This document shows, piece by piece, positions 25,377 to 35,000 of a stretch of 64,000 bases of DNA. The translations under genes were made by a program, and so were the position numbers. Position 1 is the first letter of the stretch. Every line of letters starts with the position of its first letter. Below the pieces are notes generated by a model. That model worked only from the letters and a program-made list of their open reading frames with translations, did not search any database and was not told the origin of the DNA. Source of the DNA: Thiobacillus sp. 0-1251 (GTDB lineage Bacteria > Pseudomonadota > Gammaproteobacteria > Burkholderiales > Thiobacillaceae); contig MKWL01000022.1 of assembly GCA_001899305.1 (NCBI GenBank), forward strand, positions 165,476 through 229,475, in the 5' to 3' direction.

Positions 25377-26780
25377 TCAATCGTCGCGCTCGGGGCGTTC
25401 AACCCGTTCAATTCTCTCCACGCGTTCGACTTTTTCCGGGCGCTCGATTTTCTCGGGTCGCTCGACTTTTTCCGGGCGTTCAACCTTCTCTGGGCGCTCA
25501 ACCTTTTCTGGGCGTTCGATCGTCTCGACACGTTCAACCTTCTCAGGACGTTCGTTGGCTTCAACCCGTTCAATCTTCTCCGGACGTTCGAGTTTTTCGG
25601 CTCGTTCCGATGAGATCGGGGAGTCTTGTTTTTCTGGCTGCTCGACACCTTCCCGAGTCGATGACTCGTTGCTCGCGCCCGTATCGTGTTCCGGCTCCTG
25701 AGGGAACGTTTTATCGTCCTGGCGGGAATGTTTGGAGGAGGAGCCTCCCTCCTGGTGTGGCTTGTCGAAACCATGTCCAGGGAAGGATTGCGCCTCGACC
25801 TCGCGAGCATGGAGCTGGCCATTGGTACGGACGGCGTCGACTATTGCCCATCCCCCGGCACGGGGAGGGGCCTGTTTGATCCGTGTTTGCGAATCGAACA
25901 GGAAGTGCTGGCCGTTGATGTTGATTCCCGACTTGTTGGCATGGCCCACCCGCCCCTGTATGACGACGCGGTCAACCGGCATGTCGCGCTCCTCACGTTC
26001 GAATCGGGTGACCTGCAACCGGCCTTGCTCATAGCGGCCTTCGGCGCGAACGACGTCGCCCGGCTCGAGTTTGTACAGGTGCCCCTTCAGCACGACGCCC
26101 TCCACCGTCAACTCGCCTTGCGCGTTGCGTTGGACTTCGCCGCTGAGACTGTCGGGCGTATCGTCCGGCACAACATCCAAACGCGTGGCGATAACGTGTC
26201 CACGCACACCCGCAAAACCGCTGACGGCGACTTTGACGCCCGGGACGAGGCCATTCGGTAACACTGCATTGGGACTCAGGCTGATATTGCGTCCTTGCGC
26301 ACGTATCCCATCCAAACCGAGCTGCTGCAATGGGGAAACCAGCAGATGTCTGACATGCAGACGCTGGACGGAGAGCTGGCTGCCTTGTCCCTGTGCGCGC
26401 ACACGCACGACCTGGCCTACGCGCAGGTCTTTGGGAGAGCCCGACTTGCCCTGGATCATGACAGGCGTAGTCGGGAGGTAATGCAACTCCAGACCGTTCA
26501 CGCAGATACTGGCGAATCCAGTGATGACCCCGTCAACTTCAACCGTGTGTCCCGTACCGCCGCTGCCGCTGCCGTCTCCGCCTGGCTTTCTGTAAGGGGA
26601 CAGGCCGGTCCCGCCCTGTCCAGTCCCATCAGTTCCTTCGGGTCGGAAGCCGGTACCGCCGGCACCATTGCCATCGTGCATGATGGGCGAGCCACCTGAC
26701 TCGCAAGGATTGGCGGCATGAAGCGCCGGGGCCAGCGTGAAGGCCAACAACCCCAGCAGGGCCTGGTGCCAGAACTTCAT
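25377..26780 (-). CDS. DUF5666-domain exported protein with a charged repeat tail
   Basis: A 467-residue protein. A signal peptide (MKFWHQALLGLLAFTLAPALHA) leads into a Gly/Thr-rich segment (about residues 35-80), then tandem small beta-barrel domains of the DUF5666 type (about 80-330; for example VDGVITGFASICVNGLELHY, LSGEVQRNAQGELTVEGVVL, VVIQGRVGHANKSGININGQ). The last 75 or so residues are almost only E, R, K, P and V in hexapeptide repeats such as ERPEKV, encoded by 18-bp repeats. Such a tail would form a rigid charged helix or stalk. DUF5666 has no known enzymatic role. The start overlaps the DUF6502 stop (ATGA), and the two are often neighbours. Confidence 0.85.
   Translation of the reverse strand: MKFWHQALLGLLAFTLAPALHAANPCESGGSPIMHDGNGAGGTGFRPEGTDGTGQGGTGLSPYRKPGGDGSGSGGTGHTVEVDGVITGFASICVNGLELHYLPTTPVMIQGKSGSPKDLRVGQVVRVRAQGQGSQLSVQRLHVRHLLVSPLQQLGLDGIRAQGRNISLSPNAVLPNGLVPGVKVAVSGFAGVRGHVIATRLDVVPDDTPDSLSGEVQRNAQGELTVEGVVLKGHLYKLEPGDVVRAEGRYEQGRLQVTRFEREERDMPVDRVVIQGRVGHANKSGININGQHFLFDSQTRIKQAPPRAGGWAIVDAVRTNGQLHAREVEAQSFPGHGFDKPHQEGGSSSKHSRQDDKTFPQEPEHDTGASNESSTREGVEQPEKQDSPISSERAEKLERPEKIERVEANERPEKVERVETIERPEKVERPEKVERPEKVERPEKIERPEKVERVERIERVERPERDD
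25390..25600 (-). repeat. 18-bp tandem repeats coding for ERPEKV-type hexapeptides
   Basis: About a dozen in-frame variants of an 18-bp unit (minus strand, ERPEKV/ERPEKI/ERVETI) occur at the 3' end of the DUF5666 gene. Copy number could change by slippage without breaking the frame. Confidence 0.8.
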
Positions 26781-27637
26781 GGTTTGGTGCCCAATTCTTC
26801 CTGTTCGTCAGCCTGGAAATAATACTGGCCGTAGGTCACCCGGTAGTGAGCCTGGGCATTCTGGTGATCGCGTTCCTGCAGTTCCATTGCTTTCTGGCTG
26901 AAGGCCTGCATCACTTGGCTGGAAAGTTGGCGGGCATAGGCGGACAGAATCAGGGTCGAATCCTTGCTCAAGCGATCGTAATAGACACTTCGTTCCAGCA
27001 GCGGAGGTTCATTGAGGCGGGTCAGATTGTGCGTGCATGCGCCAATGTGATCGTGCACGTTTTTACCGAGGTAGAACAGTTTCTCGTCCAGCCCGTGGCT
27101 CGGGATGAACGCATCCGTAAGCAGCATGACACGGCCGAGTTCGTCGATCTGGGCGACACCCAGCCGGAGCCATTCGTCCAATACCGCGCGCGGCCGAATG
27201 TCCTTCGTCACTGAGCGCACCAACGATTCAAAACTCATGGCCCCCCCGGTACTGGCGAGCCGATGCAGAGGCAGGGGGCGGCCTTTGTTGTCCAGGTATT
27301 CTGGATAGGCTGTCCAACGGGCTACGATTTGTGCGCCAATGGATACGGACAGCGGGGGTTCGTCGTGGCCGCTGACGATCTCATTACGCAGCCGTTTGAC
27401 ATCCATTCGGTGAATGCCTGTGAGCAGGCTGACCCGGCTATCGGTCTGATCCTTGCCATCAACGGGCATTGCGGTCGCCACTTCTACATAGGTCAGCTTG
27501 AGCAGGTTGGCGAGTGCAGGGTACTGCACGCTATAGTTCAGCAGCAGCTTGACCAGTGGGCGCAACAAACGCTTTACTGCCGCCGTCACTGAGCGAGGCG
27601 GGGTAACGATGGCTTGGGCAACACCCTGGTCCGACAT
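26777..27637 (-). CDS. DUF6502 family protein
   Basis: A 286-residue soluble protein without signal peptide. It is predicted mostly helical, with the DUF6502 pattern: an N-terminal helical domain (VKRLLRPLVKLLLNYSVQYP), a Thr/Asp-rich turn followed by a helix that includes RVSLLTGIHRMDVKRLRNEI (resembling a helix-turn-helix), then LVRSVTKDIRPRAVLDEWLR and a C-terminal helical tail. The middle segment would suit DNA binding, but no function has been established that I can name. It is coupled to the downstream DUF5666 gene. A 91-base gap separates it from the flavoprotein gene upstream. Confidence 0.82.
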   Translation of the reverse strand: MSDQGVAQAIVTPPRSVTAAVKRLLRPLVKLLLNYSVQYPALANLLKLTYVEVATAMPVDGKDQTDSRVSLLTGIHRMDVKRLRNEIVSGHDEPPLSVSIGAQIVARWTAYPEYLDNKGRPLPLHRLASTGGAMSFESLVRSVTKDIRPRAVLDEWLRLGVAQIDELGRVMLLTDAFIPSHGLDEKLFYLGKNVHDHIGACTHNLTRLNEPPLLERSVYYDRLSKDSTLILSAYARQLSSQVMQAFSQKAMELQERDHQNAQAHYRVTYGQYYFQADEQEELGTKP

Positions 27638-27728
27638 GGCTACCTGACATCAAAGTGGTTACTATGAGTGTAATAATTTACCACGCAAATGCATGTCATG
27701 GGGCGGCGGCACCAATTTTTCAGGGCGG

Positions 27729-29030
27729 CTATTCTGTTCCATGTTTGGTTTCAAACTGGATGCCGACTGTCTTCAGCAGATCGATGGGCAGTACGCCGCC
27801 AGCAGAAATGATGACGATGTCATTTGGCAGGGCAATCTCTCCGGATGCTGCCTCCAGCAGCACCTCCCCGGGTTCGATCCGTACCACATTCGATTTGAGC
27901 AAGACAGTGATGCGGCCGGTTTTCTGGGCTTCATCCAGGCGCTGGCGATTTTTCGGCTTGACCCGGCCGAAGGCGTCGCCCCGATAGGATAGTGCCACAG
28001 TGGTATCCGGTTCTGCGGCGATGGCAAGTGCCGCTTCCAATGCGCTGTCGCCGCCACCGATGACCAGTACCTTCTGGCCCCGGTATTGCTCGGGATCGAT
28101 CAATCGGTAAACCACTTTGGGCAATTCTTCGCCGGGGACGTCCAGCTTGCGGGGCGTGCCGCGCCGTCCGATGGCCAACAGTACCGCGCGGGCTGAATAT
28201 TCTCCTCCTGAGGTTTTGACCTTGAAGCCCCGGCCGCTCGATTCAATGCTTTCCATGCGTTCCCGGAAGCTGATTTTCAGGTCTGTCTTGCCTACGATGC
28301 CATTCCAGAATTCGAGCAAGGCTTCCTTGCTGATTTCCGACATCCTGACCTTGCCGACGATCGGCAACTGGACTGGGGCAGTCATGATGACCTTGTTGCG
28401 CGGATAGTGATAAACCGTGCCGCCCAACGAATCCTCCTGTTCCACGATCCGGTAGCGCAGCTTGTGCTGGATTGCGCCCAGCCCGGCCGCGATTCCCGCC
28501 GGACCTGCGCCCACGATGAGTACATCCAGTTCGGCGTCCCGCTCCCCCTTGATCTTGTCCTTGATGGCGTTCATCGCTTGACGCCCCTGTTCGGCGGCCT
28601 TCCGCACGAGACCCATTCCCCCCAATTCGCCGGCAATGAACAACCCGGGGATGTTGGTTTCGAAATTGGGTTTGACGAGCGGGATGTCGATCCCGCGTTT
28701 TTCCGTCCCAAACACCAGCTTAATGGCCTCGAAGGGGCAGGAGGCCATGCAGGCGCCATGGCCGATGCAAACCGACGGATTGACCAGATGGGCCTTGCCC
28801 TCCACGAGCCCGAGCGCGCCTTCGGGACAGGCCTTGACGCATGAGCCGGATCCAATGCACCGGAGCGGATCGAACACAGGGTGCAGCGAAACAGGCTCTC
28901 CCAGGCCGGCCGCCCTGGATTCCTGTAGCGCCAGCGCATGCTGTTCATTGCGCAACTGGCGCCGGCGGAAATAGAGAAAAAGAACGACTGCCAAAGGCGC
29001 AAGGTAAATAAGGATTGTTGTTAAGTCCAT
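27729..29030 (-). CDS. Membrane-anchored iron-sulfur flavoprotein oxidoreductase
   Basis: A 433-residue protein. One N-terminal membrane helix (about residues 4-20) is followed by a ferredoxin-like domain with CIGSGSCVKACP (Cys 58, 64, 68) and CIGHGACMASCP (Cys 88, 94, 98). A thioredoxin-reductase-like flavoprotein follows, with FAD loop VLIVGAGPAGIAAGLG and NAD(P) loop VLVIGGGDSALEAALA. The TrxR redox CxxC is absent. In both cluster motifs the usual second Cys is replaced (Ser 61, His 91). It likely moves electrons between a membrane redox partner and NAD(P)H. I chose the ATG at 29030 because the protein then starts with its anchor. It is divergent from the b-cytochrome/multiheme operon and is probably its electron input or output. 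Confidence 0.87.
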   Translation of the reverse strand: MDLTTILIYLAPLAVVLFLYFRRRQLRNEQHALALQESRAAGLGEPVSLHPVFDPLRCIGSGSCVKACPEGALGLVEGKAHLVNPSVCIGHGACMASCPFEAIKLVFGTEKRGIDIPLVKPNFETNIPGLFIAGELGGMGLVRKAAEQGRQAMNAIKDKIKGERDAELDVLIVGAGPAGIAAGLGAIQHKLRYRIVEQEDSLGGTVYHYPRNKVIMTAPVQLPIVGKVRMSEISKEALLEFWNGIVGKTDLKISFRERMESIESSGRGFKVKTSGGEYSARAVLLAIGRRGTPRKLDVPGEELPKVVYRLIDPEQYRGQKVLVIGGGDSALEAALAIAAEPDTTVALSYRGDAFGRVKPKNRQRLDEAQKTGRITVLLKSNVVRIEPGEVLLEAASGEIALPNDIVIISAGGVLPIDLLKTVGIQFETKHGTE

Positions 29031-29250
29031 GAATGTAAATGTTTTTAATGGTTTATGCGGCGCCCGGTGTGGGGTCACCGCACAGGCTGCGGGCTGTCCA
29101 ATGACTTTACGGGACAATTCCCCGGTTGGGCCAGGGAATTTAAAACAAAAATATCACGTGTAAAATATTTACACTTTTTTCCGTAAACTTTGTTAGGATC
29201 GCAGCCGTAAACAGGGGCATCAGGGAAACCAAGAAAGCCAAGGCAATCAC
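29031..29250. promoter_or_regulatory. Divergent control region of the multiheme locus
   Basis: AT-rich between 29140 and 29200. It contains a 7-bp inverted repeat GTGTAAA-ATA-TTTACAC (29158-29174) and two direct CCGTAAAC copies (29181-29188 and 29205-29212) that share the GTAAA core. These look like binding sites for one regulator acting on both the flavoprotein and the cytochrome operon. TAGGAT at 29194-29199 might be a -10; the matching -35 is poor. Confidence 0.5.
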
Positions 29251-30159
29251 GTGCAACAGACTTTGAGCATGCAATCACCCACCAGGCTAAACGCGCCACG
29301 GGACAAGGCGACCAAGCCGCGTAAGCGCGAAATCGGCGCGACCGCGATGCTGCTGGGCGTGTCTGTGCTCGTTGCGTGCGCCTGGGCGATCGGGCGCTGG
29401 GGTGGGTTCACCGCTGGCTCGCGTGTTGGTTATAACCTCGGTTTGGCCGGCGGCATCATGATGCTGTTGTTGTTTCTGTACCCGCTGCGCAAGCATTTCC
29501 GCTTCATGCATGGCTTTGGGCCGGCCAAATACTGGTTTGCCTTGCACATGATGCTGGGGATCCTGGGGCCCTTGTTCATCCTCGCGCATTCGCGCTTTCA
29601 CGTGGGTTCGATCAACGCCGGAATTGCGCTGGCCAGCATGTCGCTGGTCGCAGGGAGCGGCATCATCGGCCGCTTCATCTATACGCGTATCCACCATGGA
29701 CTCTATGGGCGCCGCGCCAGCTTGCAGGAGTTACGCGAACTGGCCGGGCTGAACTCGAAGGAGGTCCAGTCCAAGCTTGCCTTTGCGCCCAGAGTGGAAG
29801 GTGCGCTGGCCGATTTTGAGGCTGAGCTCGCAACGCCCCAGCGGAATCGTTTGAGATCCGTGTGGACATTTACCACGCTTTGGTTGCGTGGCCACATCGT
29901 TTATATGCGTTGCGTGCGTGAATTGAACCGGCTTTATCGGGACCACGCCCGCTCGCAGGGCTGGGATCACGCTAAAACCCAGCGCCGCCTCGCGGCAGCC
30001 AAGCGTCTGGTTCGCACATATTTGCAAGGCGTCCAGCGCGTCGCCCAGTTCAATACCTACGAGCGCTTGTTCTCGCTTTGGCATGTCCTGCATGTGCCGC
30101 TCGTATACATGCTGGTGTTCAGCGCGATAGCACACGTTGTCGCCGTGCATATGTACTGA
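29251..30159 (+). CDS. Polytopic b-type cytochrome-like membrane protein
   Basis: A 302-residue inner-membrane protein with a basic N-terminus, hydrophobic helices at about 29-48, 60-78, 94-113, 124-142 and 272-300, and a basic loop of about 120 residues between helices 4 and 5. Histidines suited to bind heme b sit on the helices or their ends (His 87, 99, 113, 117, 148, 149 and a C-terminal set in LWHVLHVPL and IAHVVAVHMY). It resembles ferric-reductase-like and cytochrome b561-type quinone/heme proteins but is not a textbook member. The start is GTG with AAGG eight bases upstream; an ATG at 29269 is possible. It heads the multiheme operon and probably links the quinone pool or the divergent flavoprotein to the periplasmic hemes. 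Confidence 0.78.
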   Translation: MQQTLSMQSPTRLNAPRDKATKPRKREIGATAMLLGVSVLVACAWAIGRWGGFTAGSRVGYNLGLAGGIMMLLLFLYPLRKHFRFMHGFGPAKYWFALHMMLGILGPLFILAHSRFHVGSINAGIALASMSLVAGSGIIGRFIYTRIHHGLYGRRASLQELRELAGLNSKEVQSKLAFAPRVEGALADFEAELATPQRNRLRSVWTFTTLWLRGHIVYMRCVRELNRLYRDHARSQGWDHAKTQRRLAAAKRLVRTYLQGVQRVAQFNTYERLFSLWHVLHVPLVYMLVFSAIAHVVAVHMY

Positions 30160-30199
30160 TGAAGCTGGCGGGCGAGGAAAAAGAATCAAGAACGGTTGC

Positions 30200-32098
30200 G
30201 TGGTTTCCATAAGAACGCTTTTTGTTGTGTTGCTCCTGCTGCTGTCAGGGGTGACGGCGGGGCTGGGACTTCGCCAGGCTGAGGCGGGTGCGCTGGAAAA
30301 CGTGCTGATGCCGGGCAAGCTCATCCGGGGGCACGCCAAGGCGGAAGAGAAGTGTACGAACTGTCATGTCCGATTTGACCGGGAAGGACAAAACAGACTG
30401 TGCCGGGACTGCCACAAGGACGTGGGTCAGGATATGGCGCAGAAACAGGGGTACCACGGGCGGATCAAGGAACAGGCCTGTCGCACCTGCCATACGGAAC
30501 ACAAGGGACGCGAGGCACGGATTGTCGTGCTGGACGAGAAAAGTTTTGACCACACGCTGACGGATTACCCGCTCAAGGGAAAGCACACGGAAACGGAATG
30601 CAGCAAATGTCATCAGCCAGGGAAGAAATTTCGCAGTGCGCAGAGCGTGTGTGTCGCGTGCCACAAGAAGGACGACACGCACAAGGGAAGGCTGGGTTCG
30701 AAGTGTGCGGATTGCCATACCGAGTCCGACTGGAAGGAAGCGCGGTTCGACCATGACACCACGGATTTCAAACTTGAAGGCAAGCATGCCAATGCGAAAT
30801 GCAGGGATTGTCATCGCGACAATGTCTTCAAGGACACGCCGATGGCCTGCGTGTCGTGTCACCGAAAAGACGACAAGCACAAGGGCCGTTTTGGCGAAAA
30901 ATGCCAGGCCTGTCATAACGCCAAGGCCTGGGATGCCGTGGGCTTCGACCATGATGAATCCACGAAATTTCCCTTGCGCGGCAAGCATCGGCAGGCCCGG
31001 TGCGACACCTGCCATACCGGGAACCTGTACCGGGACAAGTTGCAAACGACCTGTGTCGCGTGTCACAAAAAGGATGACAAGCACAAAGGCACACTGGGCG
31101 AGAAATGTGGCGACTGTCACGTCGAGCGCGCATGGAACGAGACACGCTTCGATCACGCTCAATCCCGCTTCCCGCTACGCGGCAAGCATGCGGACATTGA
31201 GTGCAAAGCCTGTCACAAAAGCGCGCTATTCAAGGATGCACCCATGAACTGCATCGCCTGCCACAAGAAGGATGACAAGCATAAAGGCGGATTGGGCGAC
31301 GCGTGCGACTCCTGTCATGGCGAGCGCGACTGGAAGGAAAACCGCTTCGATCACGGCAAAACGCGATTTGCGTTGTCAGGCCGTCACCGTTCCGTGAAGT
31401 GCGACGACTGTCACCAGGGACAGAAGTACAGGAACACAGCCATGGCCTGTAATGCCTGCCACAAGCAAGACGATGTGCACAAAGGACAGCAAGGCGAGAA
31501 ATGCGAGCAATGCCATAGCGTACAAGGCTGGAAGCAGACCACGTTCAACCACGGCCTCACCCGTTTTCCTCTGCTGGGCAGGCACCTGGTTGTGGAATGC
31601 AAAAAATGCCATGCGACGCCTCAATTCAAGGATGCCAGGACGGAATGCGTGGCGTGCCACGACAAGGATGACATCCACAAGCGGCGTCTCGGCGATCAGT
31701 GTGACAGCTGCCATAACAGCCGCGATTGGCGGTTATGGGACTTCAACCACACCACCCGGACTCGCTTCAGGCTCGATGGTGGGCATCGGGGCCTGGATTG
31801 CTATAGCTGTCACAGACAACCCGTTTCAGGCAAGGCCTCCCTGCCGATGGGATGTGTGAGCTGTCACGACAAGGATGACGTGCATGACGGCAGCTTCGGC
31901 AGGCAGTGCGAGAAATGTCACGGAACGGATTCTTTCAAGCGGGTCCGCCTGCGCCAGGGCCAAAATTCCCCGCCCACGAAAATCGCGGTTTCAGAAGTGG
32001 CCTGTCAGACCGTCGTTCGGGGAGGATGCCAGTGCGGCGCCAGACAAGCCGCACGTGCTTTGCAAACCATGTTTGCTTCGGGAGACGACGCACGATGA
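30200..32098 (+). CDS. 24-heme c-type cytochrome
   Basis: A 632-residue exported cytochrome with a signal peptide (hydrophobic LFVVLLLLLSGVTAGLGL) and 24 CXXCH motifs. From the fifth motif on it is built from a repeat of 66-68 residues with three CXXCH and three extra His in HKG, F-D-H and G-K-H, enough for bis-His ligation of each heme. There are six complete units and a partial seventh. The last 55 or so residues carry no heme motif. I place the start at GTG 30200, since earlier in-frame codons lack a signal-like sequence; the ribosome binding site is weak. It lies 41 bases after the b-cytochrome, and its stop overlaps the next gene (ATGA). The likely location is periplasmic, or inside the barrel, carrying electrons to the giant cytochrome. 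Confidence 0.88.
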   Translation: MVSIRTLFVVLLLLLSGVTAGLGLRQAEAGALENVLMPGKLIRGHAKAEEKCTNCHVRFDREGQNRLCRDCHKDVGQDMAQKQGYHGRIKEQACRTCHTEHKGREARIVVLDEKSFDHTLTDYPLKGKHTETECSKCHQPGKKFRSAQSVCVACHKKDDTHKGRLGSKCADCHTESDWKEARFDHDTTDFKLEGKHANAKCRDCHRDNVFKDTPMACVSCHRKDDKHKGRFGEKCQACHNAKAWDAVGFDHDESTKFPLRGKHRQARCDTCHTGNLYRDKLQTTCVACHKKDDKHKGTLGEKCGDCHVERAWNETRFDHAQSRFPLRGKHADIECKACHKSALFKDAPMNCIACHKKDDKHKGGLGDACDSCHGERDWKENRFDHGKTRFALSGRHRSVKCDDCHQGQKYRNTAMACNACHKQDDVHKGQQGEKCEQCHSVQGWKQTTFNHGLTRFPLLGRHLVVECKKCHATPQFKDARTECVACHDKDDIHKRRLGDQCDSCHNSRDWRLWDFNHTTRTRFRLDGGHRGLDCYSCHRQPVSGKASLPMGCVSCHDKDDVHDGSFGRQCEKCHGTDSFKRVRLRQGQNSPPTKIAVSEVACQTVVRGGCQCGARQAARALQTMFASGDDAR

Positions 32099-35000
32099 GA
32101 GGTGTCTATTCTGTTGTCAGATCACGCATTCTTCCAGGATTGTGGCAGCTATGGGCCGTTCTGCTCCTCTGCGTAGCAAGCATGGTTACCCAGCCGACCC
32201 TCGCTGCGGGGCCAGGTGCTGCCGGTTTCGATCATGCGAAGACAGGCTTTCAACTGAGTGGGGCTCATCGGAACGTGCGGTGCGAATCGTGCCACGTCCA
32301 GGGCGTTTTCAAGGGAACACCTACCCAGTGTTCGAGTTGCCATGCCAGCGGCAGCCAGCGCATCACGGCCGCTGCCATGCCGGCCACACATATTCCGACC
32401 AAGCAGGCATGCGAAACTTGCCACAACACCTTGTCATTCACTGGCGCGCACTTCAACCATATGGGCGTCGCGCCCGGTACTTGCGCCACCTGTCACAACG
32501 GCAGCATGGCCAAGGGCAAGCCGAGCACGCATATTGTGACGACGGCTGCTTGCGACACGTGCCACAAAACCAGCGCGTGGACTCCTGCCAGTTTCAATCA
32601 TGGCGCTGTCACCCCAGGTAGCTGCGCCAGTTGCCACAATGGCAAGACCGCGACCGGCAAGCCGAGTACGCATATCCCGACCACGGCGTCCTGCGACACC
32701 TGCCACAAGACCGTTGCCTGGAAACCTGCCGCCTTCAGCCACAGCGGGGTTGCTCCGGGAACGTGTGCGACCTGCCACAACGGCAGCACGGCAACTGGGA
32801 AACCGGCTACGCACATTCCTACCACGCAGACGTGCGACAGCTGCCATAAAGCCAGCGCCTGGACACCGGCCAACTTCAATCACAATGGCGTTACCTCGGG
32901 TGGTTGTGCAACGTGCCACAACGGCAAAACTGCGACCGGCAAGCCGAGTACACATATCCCGACCACGGCGTCTTGCGACACTTGCCACAAGACCGTGGCC
33001 TGGAAGCCCGCTTCTTTCAGCCACAGTGGGGTTGCTCCGGGAACCTGTGTGACCTGCCACAACGGCAGTATCGCCAAAGGGAAGCCGAGCACGCATATCC
33101 CGACCGCGGCTGCCTGTGATAGCTGCCACAAAACGGCTGCCTGGGTGCCTGCCAATTTCAACCATAGCGGCGTTACCCCTGGCGCGTGTGTGACTTGCCA
33201 CAACGGCACCACGGCAACTGGCAAACCGGCTACCCATATCCCCACCACTCAGGCGTGCGACACCTGCCACAAGACTGCCAGCTGGAAACCCGCGACGATG
33301 AACCACACGGGCATTGCGCCCGGAACCTGTGCCACCTGCCATAACGGAACAACTGCAGCAGGCAAGTCCGCGAACCACATTCCGACCACGGCGTCCTGTG
33401 ACACCTGCCATAAGACCTCATCGTGGAATACGGCGACGATGAACCACACCGGCATCGCCCCCGGGACGTGCTCGACCTGCCACAACGGCACGACCGCCAC
33501 GGGCAAGTCGACCACGCACATTCCTACGAACCAGTCGTGCGACACCTGTCACAAGACCAGCGCCTGGACACCTGCGACTTTCAGTCATACCGGCGTCGCG
33601 CCCGGCACGTGCTCGACTTGCCACAACGGCACGACCGCCACGGGCAAACCCACGACCCACCTTCCGACCACAGCCTCATGTGACAGCTGCCATAAAACAT
33701 CTGCCTGGACGCCCGCGACCTTCAGCCATACGGGCGTCGCGCCTGGCACGTGCGCAACTTGCCACAATGGCACGACTGCAACCGGCAAGTCGACCACGCA
33801 CATTCCTACGACCCAATCGTGCGACACCTGTCACAAGACCAGCGCCTGGACACCTGCGACTTTCAGTCATACCGGCGTCGCGCCCGGCACGTGCTCGACC
33901 TGCCACAACGGCACGACTGCCATGGGCAAGCCCACGACCCACCTTCCGACCACGGCGTCCTGTGACACCTGCCACAAGACATCCGCCTGGACACCCGCGA
34001 CCTTCAGCCATACGGGCATTGCGCCCGGAACCTGTGCCACCTGCCACAACGGCACGACTGCGACCGGCAAGCCGTCCACGCACATTCCTACGACCCAGTC
34101 GTGCGACACCTGTCACAAGACCAGCGCCTGGACACCTGCGACCTTCAGCCATACGGGCATTGCGCCCGGAACCTGTGCCACCTGCCACAACGGCACGACA
34201 GCGACCGGCAAGTCGACCACGCATATTCCCACGACCCAATCGTGCGACATCTGTCACAAGACCAGCGCCTGGACACCTGCGACTTTCAGTCATACCGGCG
34301 TCGTGCCCGGCACGTGCTCGACTTGCCACAATGGTACGACCGCCACGGGCAAGCCCACGACCCACCTTCCGACCACAGCCTCATGCGACAGCTGCCATAA
34401 AACATCTGCCTGGACACCCGCGACCTTCAGCCATACGGGCATTGCGCCCGGAACCTGTGCCACCTGCCATAACGGAACAATTGCAGCAGGCAAGTCCACG
34501 ACCCATCTTCCGACCACGGCGTCCTGTGACACCTGTCACAAGACATCCGCTTGGACCCCGGCAACCTTCAGCCACACTGGCGTCGCGCCTGGAACGTGCT
34601 CGACCTGCCACAACGGCACGACCGCCACGGGCAAGCCGACCACACATATTCCCACGACCCAGTCGTGCGACACCTGTCACAAGACCAGTGCCTGGACCCC
34701 TGCGACTTTCAGTCATACCGGCGTCGCGCCCGGCACGTGCTCGACTTGCCACAATGGCACGACTGCGACCGGCAAGCCGCCCACGCACATTCCTACGACC
34801 CAGTCGTGCGACACCTGTCACAAGACATCCGCCTGGACCCCGGCAACCTTCAGCCACACTGGCGTCGCGCCTGGCACGTGCTCGACCTGCCACAACGGCA
34901 CGACCGCCACGGGCAAGCCGACCACGCACATTCCCACGACTCAGTCCTGCGACACCTGCCATCGGACCAGCGCCTGGACACCTGCGACTTTCAGTCACAT

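Noticed and set aside
25333-25701. Ser/Arg and Phe-rich plus-strand frames opposite the DUF5666 tail
   Set aside because: They are translations of the 18-bp repeats on the wrong strand.
30245-31162. A 305-codon minus-strand hydrophobic frame opposite the 24-heme gene
   Set aside because: Complement of CXXCH/His codons yields apparent hydrophobic residues. No gene context or ribosome binding site supports it.
31920-32098. Possible frameshift at the end of the 24-heme gene, where the heme repeat stops and about 55 residues without heme motifs follow
   Set aside because: The other frames show no continuing CXXCH repeats before the next gene, and the stop overlaps the next start as ATGA, a normal operon junction.
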